Shown here: positions 49,801 to 61,800 of the stretch, in pieces
Position numbering within the stretch: the stretch's first letter is position 1
Layout: the number at the start of each line of letters is the position of its first letter
From: Nelumbo lutea
Taxonomy: Eukaryota > Streptophyta > Magnoliopsida > Proteales > Nelumbonaceae
Length of the DNA: 64,000 bases
Direction of reading: 5' to 3'
Assembly (NCBI GenBank): GCA_022828595.1
Contig: JAKGHH010000002.1
Location: 65,816,383 to 65,880,382 of the forward strand
Notes under the pieces: generated by a model
Databases searched by the model: none
Told to the model about the DNA's origin: nothing
What the model saw: the letters and a program-made list of their open reading frames with translations, nothing else
Made by a program: the position numbers and the translations under genes

Positions 49801-52800
49801 TGGTAAAAGAATGCATTTTAACAAGAGAATCCATTGGTTAAAAACCTTGAATAATTTCTCATTGTTTCTTTCTTTTTTTTTTTTTGATAGACAGAATAAC
49901 TTCTCATTGTTCTCCTTTGATGACTTTGGAGGAACTGGATTTAGGTGCAAGAGTTCCCTTAGGAAGGAAAAAGCAGTTATAGATTGGAAGCCCCATCCAG
50001 ATGCTTTTGTAAAACTTAATTTTGTTGGAAGCAGTCAAGGCAATTCAGGCCCTTAAAGAGTTTGGGGGGGTTATAAGGGATAAGGAAGGACATATCCTTG
50101 CCCTTTTCTCAGGACAAGTGGAAAAGGGGAACTCAACTAGAGCTAAACTGTTAGCAGCTTTGCAAGAATTGAAATCGCCAACGAGCTGAACATGGATAAT
50201 TTGATGACTGAAGGTGATACTACGGTGGTAGTGAGGTAGTTAAGAGATCCAGAACCTATGACTTGGAGCTACAGAAATGAAATTAGAAAATTCAAATGGC
50301 TAACAAGAAACATGATTTTGAGAATAAATTGGGTGAGGACTGCTAATGCATTAGTGAATACCTTAGCTAAGCAAGGGGTCAATAGGGATATGTTGTATTG
50401 GGCTCATTTGTAAGCTGATTTTGTTATTATTATGAGGGGAGAGGTCACATCTCATGTCTCTCCCAGTGATGTTTGTACAGGATAATATTTTGATTAATAA
50501 ATCTCATTTTATCTATCAAAAAAAAATCATTTCCATGAAGCTAATTCACAAGTGTTTCTTAATTATGCACAAAACAGAGTTTCCTTCAAGACTTCAACCA
50601 TAGACTCTTGTTAAAATGGAAAACTTAATCCAAGAACATGATTTCTCATCACAGGTTGCCATTATAAAATGGCAGTAAAAGATACATTTCACAGAAACCA
50701 CATAAATAACATACATGCACAATTCTACCTTGAGTAGAAGCATGTTCAACATCCTTCTCCATTTTCCCCACACGGTGAATAGCAGCCTTACATTTGTTCA
50801 AAGCAGTATCTTCCTTGAAATGTTCATCATGTACAGATTGAAATGCAGTAACTATTTTTTCAGGCATACCTCCAACAGCCAATTTCTGTATTCAGGAAGG
50901 CCACACATTAGATACATCAAACTTTCCCAATTGAAAACAAACAAAATAAAGATGTCAATTAAAAATCAAAACAAAATATATGTTGATTAAATGAAAATGC
51001 AAAAACAAGTAAATTATAAGAAATCAAATTCAAATGAGAAAATTCTTACTATTCTGACTGAGTGGGCATCCTTCCTCACTATCTTGATGGGATTCGAGCT
51101 TTTTCCATTGTTGTCAAATAGAGGAGGGTTTTTACCCAACATTTCATCTTTAAGATTTCGACCACGAGATCCAAAAACTTTCCTTTCTTCCCATATGTCT
51201 ACCTGGAATTTTGGCCCAACAAATAAGTTTAACTAGCATACAAATCTAATAATGCATTCCATCTTTTAAATTGAAAAGTAAGATTCACAAGCCTAGTACC
51301 ACGCCTTGCTTAAAGCATGTTTCTGTTTACTGGATAGTAACTAGTAAGGCAAAAGATATCAAATAGAAAAAAGAATATACAATTCATGAATGTACCCACC
51401 CCACAACAAAATGGGGTAGCTAAGAGAATGAATTGTCACCTTTTGGAAACTGCTCGATCCCTTATGCACCATGTGAATGTACCCAAACCTTTTTGGAGTG
51501 ATGTTGCGCTTACATCTTGCTTTCTAATTAACCGGATGCCCACGTCCATCCTTGATGATCATTCTCCTTTCACCACTTTGTTTCCTACCTTGTCTCCGTT
51601 TCCCCTTTCTCCTCAGGTTTTTGGGTGTGTTTGTTTTGTTCATAATCTAGGACTAGGAAGGCACAAGTTAGATGTCCGATCCATTAAGTGTATCTTCCTT
51701 GGCTATTCCCGGACCCAGAAAGGGTATAAGTGTTATAATCCTAGTTCTCGGCGTTCCTTTGTGTGTGTTGATGTTACTTTCTTTAAGTCCGCTCCGTTTT
51801 TCTCGGGGTCAAGTGATGTTTCTTCTTCCCCACCTCCTCCTCTTCCAAATCTAGTTGCGGATCCCATTCCACTTGTTCCAGCTGTGACCAAGTCTTTGCC
51901 TCTAGTGCCACCTCCTGTTGAACCGCCACCTATTCGTCAAGTGTATACACATCGCCAACATGTACCGGCTCCTCCAACTCCATCATCGTCGACAGGTCCA
52001 GCAATTGTTCCCACACCAGCCCCAACCCCTGTTTCTGAACTTGATCTTCCCATTACCTTGCGGAAAGGTAAACGTAGTTGCACCCTTCATCCTATTCCTA
52101 ATTATGCTTCTCTCATTCACCTTTCTACTTCCCATCGCTAGTTTATCTCCTTGTTATCCTCTATTGTTGTTCCTACGGATGTCTAGGAAGCTCTTGCCTC
52201 TCCAGGGTGGCGCCATGCAATGGAAGAACTCTCTACTCTAGCTCATAATCATACATGGGACCTCATCACACTTCCTCCTGGTAAGCAGGTTGTTGGTTGT
52301 AAGTGGGTATACATTGTTAAGTATTTACCTGATGGTAGTGTAGAGCGGTTAAAAGTTAGACTGGTTGCCAAAGGGCACTCCCAAACATATGGTATTGACT
52401 ACACGGAGACCTTCTCTCCGGTTGCTAAGATTGGTTCAGTTCGTGTTATGATAGCTCTAGCTGCTATGTATGATTGGCCTCTCTTTCAGCTTGACATCAA
52501 AAATGCTTTCTTACATGGTGATCTACTTGAGGAAGCCTATATGGAGCAACCACTGGGGCTTGTTGCTCAAGAGGAGGATAGTAAGGTGTGCAGACTAAAG
52601 AAGTCCATTTATGGACTTAAAGAGTCTCCCCGTGCGTGGTTTGGTAGGTTCAGTGAGATGGTAAAGAAGTTTGGTATGAAACAGTGCCAAGTTGATCACT
52701 CAGTCTTCAGTCATGACCCTCAGGCTGGAAAGGTCCTATTGGTGGTATATGTAGATGATATTGTCAGTACTGGGAATGATAGATTGGGAATTGATAGGTT

Positions 52801-55800
52801 GAAGATCTTTCTGTAGGAACACTTTCAGACAAAGGACCTTAGTAAACTAAAGTATTTCTTGGGGATAGAAGTAGCAAGGTCTAAGCATGGTATTAATTCG
52901 TACTAGAGGAAATATGTTCTTGATTTGTTGGAAGAAACGGGATTGTTAGGCACCAAACCAGCTGAAACACCTATGGAATCAAATACTAAGTTGAGCAATG
53001 ATATGGGTGAAGAGTTTGAAGATCCTAGAAGGTACAGGCGATTGGTGGGTAAACTAAACTGTCTAACCATTACTAGGCCAGATATTTCATTTGTGGTTAG
53101 TGTGGTAAGTCAATTCATGCAGAAACCTTGGATTCCGCATTGGGATGCAAGTCTAAGGATTGTAAGGTATTTAAAGAGGGCTCCTGGTCGTGGCTTGATA
53201 TATAGAAGTGGAGGAAAACTTGAAATAGAAGGATATACTGATGCTGATTGGGTTGGTTCTATATCTAACAAGAGATCCACTACAGGCTATTATACTTTCC
53301 TTGGGGTAATCTGGTGACATGGAAAAGTAAGAAACAGACAATTGTGGCAAGAACCAGTGCAGAGGCTGAATACAGATCTATGGCACATACTACTTGTGAA
53401 TTAGTGTGGTTGAGAATCTTTTACAGGAGATTGGTATCAAAAAAAAAAAAATCTTCTACAGGAGATGGGATATCTATTGACACTCCAATGAAGCTCTATT
53501 GTGACAATCAGGTTGCAATCCATATCTCTTCAAATCCAGTGTTTCATGACAGAACCAAGCATATAGAAGTTGATTGTCACTTTGTGAGAGAGAAGGTGTT
53601 GAGTGGAGTGATAGATACTGCATATGTTAACACAGGAAACCAATGGGCAGACCTGTTCACCAAAGGGTTGAGTCGGGGGAGAGTGGACTACATATGTAAC
53701 AAGATGGGACTATATAATATATACTCACCAGCTTGAAGGGGAGTGTTAATGTCGATTGTGTAGGGGTATTTTAGTCTTTATATTTATGTTTAAGTTGCTG
53801 ATGTGTAATGTTCTATTAGTAATTGTGTCCCTTACTTAAGTAGGGACAAAGGAGTCTTTTTGTTCTTGAATAGAAACATATAAATTAAACCCGGCCGACT
53901 AGAGAGATGTATTATTCTCTCTTGTTCGAACTAGAATTCTCCTCTATTTTCTTATCTTCTCATCTATTAGATTATAATAGCATATTTCTATTTCCTAGAT
54001 AGTAACTAGTAAGGCAAAAAGTATCAAATAGAAAAAAGAACATACAATTCACAAACAGGTTTTGTGGCCCAAGCAATAGACTGGAACACACATTCCATCT
54101 GTTAAATTGAAAAGTAAGAATCACAAGCCTAGTACCGCTCATTGTTCAAAGCATGTTTCTGTTTCCTAGACAGTAACTAGTAAGGCAAAAAGTATCAAAT
54201 AGAAAAAAGAATATACAATTCATAGACAGGCTTTGTGGCCCAAGCAATAGACTGGAGAAAAAAAAAAGATATGGAGAAACAACTGGCAAAACAAAAAGGA
54301 ACCACACCCTGCCAACCCCCATGCTCCATACAAGTTGCATACAATCATCAATAAAGGCATCTCCTTACCAAACAAACTAACCTGAACAACCCCCACCCAT
54401 CAATCAACTCGTTCCTTGGAAAGAAAAAGAAAGTTAAATTACATCGACCCCCAATGTACATTAGGGGGTCTGACAGTCCCCTGTACTATTCTTTGCAACA
54501 CTCAGCTACTTATACCTTCTTATCACAACAAATAACCCCTTCCATCACTATTCTGTCAAAGGAGCTAACAGTATTACCCATTTGCATCTCATGTGCATTT
54601 TCGGATGTTTTTAAAATCTTAAAATGCCCTTATATTACATTAGAGCAAAATTTTTCTTTTTACCCATTTCATATTACTGAAAGAGATATTTCTAATAAAG
54701 ATTTTCTAACTAAAGATCTAGACCATTTGACTCATGCTCAAGATCAATCAACTGATATTGAAAATCTGAGTGATGATGTTAATGCGTAATCTAGGCCATA
54801 GAAGTGGTATAGTAAATGACATATAAAACTATCAAATTTTCAAAAAATACAAGCCATGTAAATGGTGTAGAAAATTAACCCAAGGATTCAGGCTAACAAA
54901 GTGGTCTATTAAGATCAGTGATTCAGTGCACTAACCTCAAACCATCCAAATGATCTACTAAGGTTCAGCAACTCTAGGGCATCGTAAATGTACCAGATCA
55001 ACACAAAAATATAGGCTATCAAAATGTCTCCTAAGAGCTAAGAATTAATCTAGGCCATCCAAGCGATATACCAAGATTTCAACTACTCTTGGCCATTCAA
55101 GCAACGCACCAAATTTTCTATAAAAAAACTGTCAAATAAAATGATATACCAAGCAACACCCAAAAGCCGGGTCATCAAAATGACACCCCACGATCAATCA
55201 ACTAATCCCAACCATCCAAATGTTGATAGATAGATAAATAATGATGTACAAAGTAACCCAAACATCCAGCCAACTAAACATATATTCCATGGTTAGCAAT
55301 TTTGATATCAACAGACATTTCACCAAACAGAGATGGGGGAATTTTGAGGATATTTCACTAATTTCTCTGCCCACTCACGAAGATTTACTGAAAAAAAACT
55401 CATTTTCTGAGTCAATTCTTGGACGTTAGCTACTAAGCAATTCAGAGGCATCTTGTTAGGAGATTTAGAGAGAAACTTAGGGCAGGTTATGGGTCCTTCA
55501 AATGGCTACACTTAACAATGTTAACCTGGGCCCAAGAGCCCCTTTGGAGAACATTCTTCAGTTTGATGGCAGTTGTGTTTGTGTTAGTCAGTCTGTCAAG
55601 TCACGGGTCAGGCAAATGATTCTAATAGATCAACCCAATAATTTATTATACAACAAAAACCAAGAACAGCCTCATGTTTGAAAAGAATTTCGAGCATGCT
55701 CAAAGTGGTAATCATGTCCATTAGGTGGGCAATAACATTGCAGCAATATTTTGTCAATCGCAGCAATATTTTGTGTTGGTACCCATGGAAATGGAAATGG

Positions 55801-58800
55801 AAATGTGTCGTGAAAATATCAGGAAATATTTGGACATTTGAAATCACGATTGTTAAAAGAAGTACAATTGCACATTTAAGGCTCAAAAAACCATAGAAAA
55901 TAATGGTATAAATCATATAACAGAAGATTAAGACACTTACATAGGTACCTTGCTCTCTCTTTTAGCCTTTTAGCCATCTTCTCTACATTATTTGTGTCAT
56001 TTACTTGCCATTTTGACCTTTGTCTTTATACATTTTTATTGGATTGAGAATCCACTTTTTTTATTTATAGTCATTTGCCTTTTTTATTTTTCTTTTGAAG
56101 TATGGTAACTTAATATGTGAATCATAACAAAGTAGTAAGCCAATTATCAAATCACTAAATCCCTATTTGTTCTTTTAGAAAAAAGATTTTCAGAAAACTA
56201 TGATATTTTTAATGAAATATCAAAAAGTTTCTAATAATATTATAAAACGTAAAACCTTAAATGTATTAGTCTATCAGTGAAATCTGAAACAATGCCAACA
56301 TATTGGAAAAAGATCAAAGATATTAGGAATAAAAGATTCTTGGAAAATTTCATATCGCCACCTAGAAAAATGGAGAAACTTCACCAAATCTTGCAGATAT
56401 TGCAAATCATGATCATATACATCCAAAGTATGCACCAAGCTTTCAACTAATTTATCCCATCCAGATGAGGAACCAAATCAATACATCTAGACATTAAAGC
56501 AGTCTCCTAAGATTAATAGATCCATCTCAACCACCCAAATAACACCAAGAATTCAATCAGTCTAGGGTGTCCAAATAATGTACCAAATCAACCCAAAAAA
56601 TCAAGGCCATCAAAGTGATCTCCTGGATAAATTGTTTGGTCTCACCCACCCAAGTGAAGTACCAAATTAAATTAAAGATCTGGCTAGCCAAAGTGGAAGA
56701 CAAAAATAAATCAATAGATTTGAGCCATCTAAATAACCCCACTGGTGTTGTCATACACTGCCAGTCCCAAGCTTGGATAAAGGAGCGTTGTGATTGTGAC
56801 AGGTTGGCAGACAGCATTTACAACTTTTGCTGAACTCTTAGCAAACCAGGATTTATGTACCTGATCCCATATGGTTGGAACAAGGCTTAGATGATGATGA
56901 TGATGATTTGAGTCATCTAAATGGCGTATAAGAGTTTTCCTTTGTAAGAATATATGATGCCTTTCATTAACCAACATCAAACATTACCCAGTCTCCATTT
57001 TTTCCTTTAAAAGCATACAAAAGTCATAAGGGAAATTATGTAATTCCACAATTACTTTTAACACAATCACAGAGTTTGAAATTTTACAAAAATACAAGGG
57101 GCTAAGTGTCACAAAAAATAAATAAAATAAAATATAGGCAGCTAAGTATCACAACCCCAAAATACAAGGGGATTCCCGATAATTTACCCAAAAATGAAAA
57201 GCATAATTGGACCAAAAGCATACTCAACACCCTAATCCCAACCCAAAAGACTATAACTTCCAACACCACTTATTTACAGCATATGTTATTACATGCAGCT
57301 TAGGGTTGCATTAGAATTATTGTCCTAATAATGACATTCTCAAATTATATATAAATGCAAGGAACACATTTGAGATGACTGTTTTGTGTACTCTCTTAAA
57401 TGGACATGTTCATGCCAGACATATATTTAAGTCCAAGACTCCGTAGATTTCTAATTTTTTTTTTTTTTTGTTGATCAGTAACTCAGAAAAAAGAGTAATT
57501 CATCAGATATTAAAAGAGGGCAATACAACAAGGAGTTGTGAAAAAAATAGAAAACCTAAAACAATCAAAAACCACCCAAAAGATTACAATAGTGCCCAAT
57601 ACATAAGCTGTCCCTAAACCCCTTGCTTGGCTAGGCCATCTGCCAAACTATTTGCAGACCTTCTAACCCAATTAATTTGAATAATCATATCTTCCAAGAG
57701 CCATTTGAAGCATCTGAAATCATTCCTTAGGTGCCAAATCACCCCTCCCCCCTTTTGCAACCATCCCACAACTACTTTCAAGTCAACTTCATTGATCAAT
57801 CTTCCAATGCCCATTTCATTGCACTTTCAACCCCAAAAACTACTGCTAAGAATTCTGCTATAACTGCATCAACTTGATCAATTGGGCCTGAATACAGTGC
57901 ATGCATATTACCTTGCTCATCCCTAATTACCCTCAATTCCTGAGAGAGTCGGATGACCCACACTACTGCCATCAAAATTCAACTTCATCTAGCCACTAGT
58001 TGGGGGTGACCAATCCACATTGAATTTTTGTCTTCTAGAGGAAGACCCAGCTATTGCTCCCCAAAATCTGAAGAAGCCTTCTACATTAAAGTCCGTTAAG
58101 AGTTTCAAGGTCATACCCAAATATGCCACTCTTATGGTTATGAATTGAAAATGGAGCAATGCATGCAATGTTCGCAGGGCCGGTGGGTGAAGGAAACTCA
58201 ATGAGGGCAGAGTTGATGACTGCACCATGGGATAAAGAAGGCTATGAAAATAGGGGTGGAAATTTTGAAATTGAAGGAGATTCATAAGTGGTAATAAGCT
58301 GGCTGTTGAGGAAGGGTAAGGTATTCTGGGTCTACAAGAATGAAATAAAGAAATTCAAGTGGTTCACAATGAATATGCAAGTAACTATACAATGGCTGCA
58401 GTCTTCAGCAAATACTTTGGCTGATCATCTTGCAAAACAACCGGATAGTAGAAATAACTTTTTTTAAATTTATTAGGAAAAGAGCAAGCGGGATACAAAT
58501 GCAGGTGATGATCAATCACCTTAAAGAAGCAAAAAATTACAAAACCTTCCCACCCCCCAAATCCCAAAAAACAAGAAGAAGCCTTCACAAGAGAGCCTTT
58601 CCTTACAAAACAAGAGTGAGAAAAATAAAATGGCCAAAACAACAACCTTCCAACCTAAAAGCCATCCAACAGCCAGCGAAAACCTTAACCTCAAGTTTTA
58701 GAACCCCTACCACCCCAACTAAAACCACACCTTAAACAAAAGCCTCCCACCTCACTGCCAAAAGAAAACTGATTAATTTTTCTCACCCATTCCACCTCCA

Positions 58801-61800
58801 TAAAAACTTTTCTAGAAAAGTCTTCTACTCCCAAAAAGTGGAAGCCCAGAATTTTGCTAACCTGCACTTCTGTCTCAACAATTTTAACCAGATTCAATAT
58901 TTTCTTAACTAGCCTCATTTGATCTAAACAGTTGTTCATCCTCTCCCTCCCCTACCTCTGAAATAATGTAATGGGGAAGATTATGAGCTGTATAGTTTCC
59001 CTTTGTGATGCACATTCTTACTTTAATTAATTAATGTAAGTTTTCAGTTGCTCATCAAAATAAAATTATATCACTACTAATTTTAGCCCATCAAATATCT
59101 AATTTGTAGGACTTTCTCCTTTCATCCTACATTATTTTGTCAGAAACAAATATTTCTAAGATGGCAAAGCTAACTACATTTTTTAATTTTTAATACACAA
59201 CTAAGGAGTTACACAAAAAGGTTATATACAAGTCTGTGCAACTATTGAGAATTGGAAGCAAGAGTGTTTGCAACCCTTGTCGACCCAGTCGGTCAGTCCA
59301 ACCTATTTTTTAATGGTTCAAGGAAAATAAATTAATTACATTATACTATTGAGAATTGGAAGCAAGAGACAGATTGCCACAACACAAAGAATGACAGAGA
59401 GGGAATCTGGAGGGATTCAGCTTTAAAGAATGAGAGAGAGATCTAGAAGAATCCATTGATCAAGAGAGAGAATACTGGCAGTAGTGGCAGTGGTGGTAGT
59501 GTCCCTCCTCTTCCTCCTTCCTCTCAATTAGTTTCTATAAAGGCTCAGATAAAATGATACAGAGGCTAGACCTCGCATTGGTGGAGCCTTGTTCACTAGG
59601 CCGCCCTTTTTTAGTTGAACCAGTGAGCTGTCACCCAGTCAGAAAACCAGATTCACCTCCAGGTCAGGTTTTAAAACATTGATGTATTCAGTCATATCCA
59701 CACCCAAGACTCATTATGCAACTAAGAAATTTTACACACATACAGTAGTCATTTGAAAACTCCAATGGAAGGAAAATAAAATGATCAGAATAACTACAAA
59801 TGGTACAATTACTCTTGTCCTCTTTATACACAATTATACATTGCAATCCAAAGAAAAATGAATTACACCCCTGCCAATGACAAAAATACTTACCAGCCTA
59901 GAAACAGCTTTTTTCCCATAGTCATCACCATTCTCATAAACATCCTTGAGAGCAGCAGGAAGGACTTTCCAGAATTCATTCACAAACTCACTTCCTTTTC
60001 TTCTACTATTCTGTAGGATATCGTTTGCCAAATACAGAAAAGAAACACGTTGCTCTTTTTGAGCAGACTTGAAAAATTTATCCCATGTCTCAACAACCTG
60101 TTTGGCTTTCTTCCGGTGAAAAATACACCAATGTGATAATGCTGGTGTAATGTTAAGAAAAAGGCATACAACAAAATACACCTTGTGGTGCAGTGTTAAG
60201 AAAAATGAATTCAACAAAACGCACCTTGTATCAAAGAGCGATTCAGAAAAAGCAGACATATAATACCTCAAAACTGCTTTATCAAACCCAGGCATTTTGA
60301 AAACATGACAATTGTTTAAAGAAAAGTTACTAAAAGGCCACTACCCAATCTTGGTCCCAGCTATCTAGGGGTCTTGGGAGGGGTAGATTAGATATGGTTC
60401 TAACCTTTCAACAATAAACAATAAACAACTATACACAAGCAAATAAATAAAAAGCAATAGGTAGCAACAGGCAGCTGAGACATATAATGACTGGAAGATA
60501 AATAAATCAAGTTTCACATTTAAATATACTAGGATTGTTGGTTGGGTTATTTGGTGAAGGAGTACAAAATAACTACAAAAAATCTACAATAGCAATATGG
60601 TTGAGGACCCAAAAGGTGCCATGTATACCTCTTGCAGGATTCCACTTAGAAACTACCAAGATTCCCAGAAAAGGAAACCAACTAAATAGAAATTTCGAAC
60701 ATAGAAACTCTTATAAAAAGTGGCTGCCTAATAGTTTCCTAAATGATATAGAAAGCTGCTATACTATGCAACTACTAATAGAAACCTTCTAGTTGGCATA
60801 AAAGGAAACAATTGTAAAGAAAATGTCAGCTTCCAAAGTTTTCTGTAGCTATTGATTCTTCCTCCTTTCATATGCTTTCGCAATTTTGGAATGCTCAAAT
60901 TTCTCAGAAACCGTTATTCTGAATCTTCTACCGTTGTGGAGGTTGAACTACATCACCACCCCAAAAGACTCCTGTACTTACACTACTCTAGCTGCTTTCA
61001 TAGAAGAACCCCCACACTATCCTACAACTACTCCCAAAACATAATTTAAATCAACTGAAAATAGTCTAAATCCTGATTATAAACTCAGGAATTCTATCAT
61101 AAACAAACTGCAATAGCATACAATGTAATCCTCTAAGTATCCATAGCTTGTTTAACCATTAGTACATCGGAGGCTGGATGAAACCAACATCTCATTCAGT
61201 AAATCATAATACTAATTATATCCCTTTGGGAAGGCTTCAATTATCCTAGAAGTACAATAGCACAATACCTTTCTATCTCGAAACTTGGACCTGTAAGAAA
61301 TGAAATAAGCCCTTTTGAAGCAAGTAAACTTTTCAATGGAAAACTGAGGAAGAACATAGATGTTATATTGACTCAACAAGAGAAAATAGCCATGAGCATT
61401 GCCCTTAACAAGATAAAAAAATACAGATCTTCAGCATTCAATTTTAACCTGCATAAGATGAGAGTAAAAATTCAAAAAACATGTGGACTAAAAATGCATT
61501 TTTTTTATCAGTAACGGCAGAATTTATTAAGAATAAGAAACTTTAATTACAAGAGAGGGGGGAGGTAAACTTTCTTAACTCCCCCATTAGAGAAAAACAA
61601 AGGATACAAAATTAGAAATGAGCCCAAAAGAAAGATCCCCTATTCACCCCTTGCTTGGCTAACCCATCAGCAAGTGAGTTAGCAGTTGTCTTTACCCAAC
61701 TGTGTTTCACCTCAATGTCCCTAGTCAGCCACTTAAAGCTTTTTCTTTTCATACTAAAAATGCAATTATATGTGCAATTTATATGCATCTGGAATAAATA

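Larger units (their letters stand above)
49110..50527 (+). mobile_element. Decayed LINE tail with later insertions
   Basis: [20 protein letters not shown] belongs to the LINE zinc-binding region. A minus-oriented poly(T)-led insertion follows (from about 49269), then two minute insertions. Linker and RNase H remain as [31 protein letters not shown] and LSKQGVN-like codons with stops. The 3' hairpin is at 50437-50465 and the end is TATCAAAAAAAAA. Target duplication not found. Confidence 0.65.
51386..53982 (+). mobile_element. 5'-truncated Copia retrotransposon
   Basis: It starts inside integrase ([20 protein letters not shown]), continues with [10 protein letters not shown] and a Pro-rich linker, then reverse transcriptase ([42 protein letters not shown]) and RNase H ([49 protein letters not shown]). 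A polypurine tract GAAGGGGAG leads to one LTR. Gag, protease, most of integrase and the 5' LTR are gone. Stops at 52814 and 52903 and frameshifts near 53315 make it inactive. In intron 2, opposite to the host gene. Confidence 0.85.
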
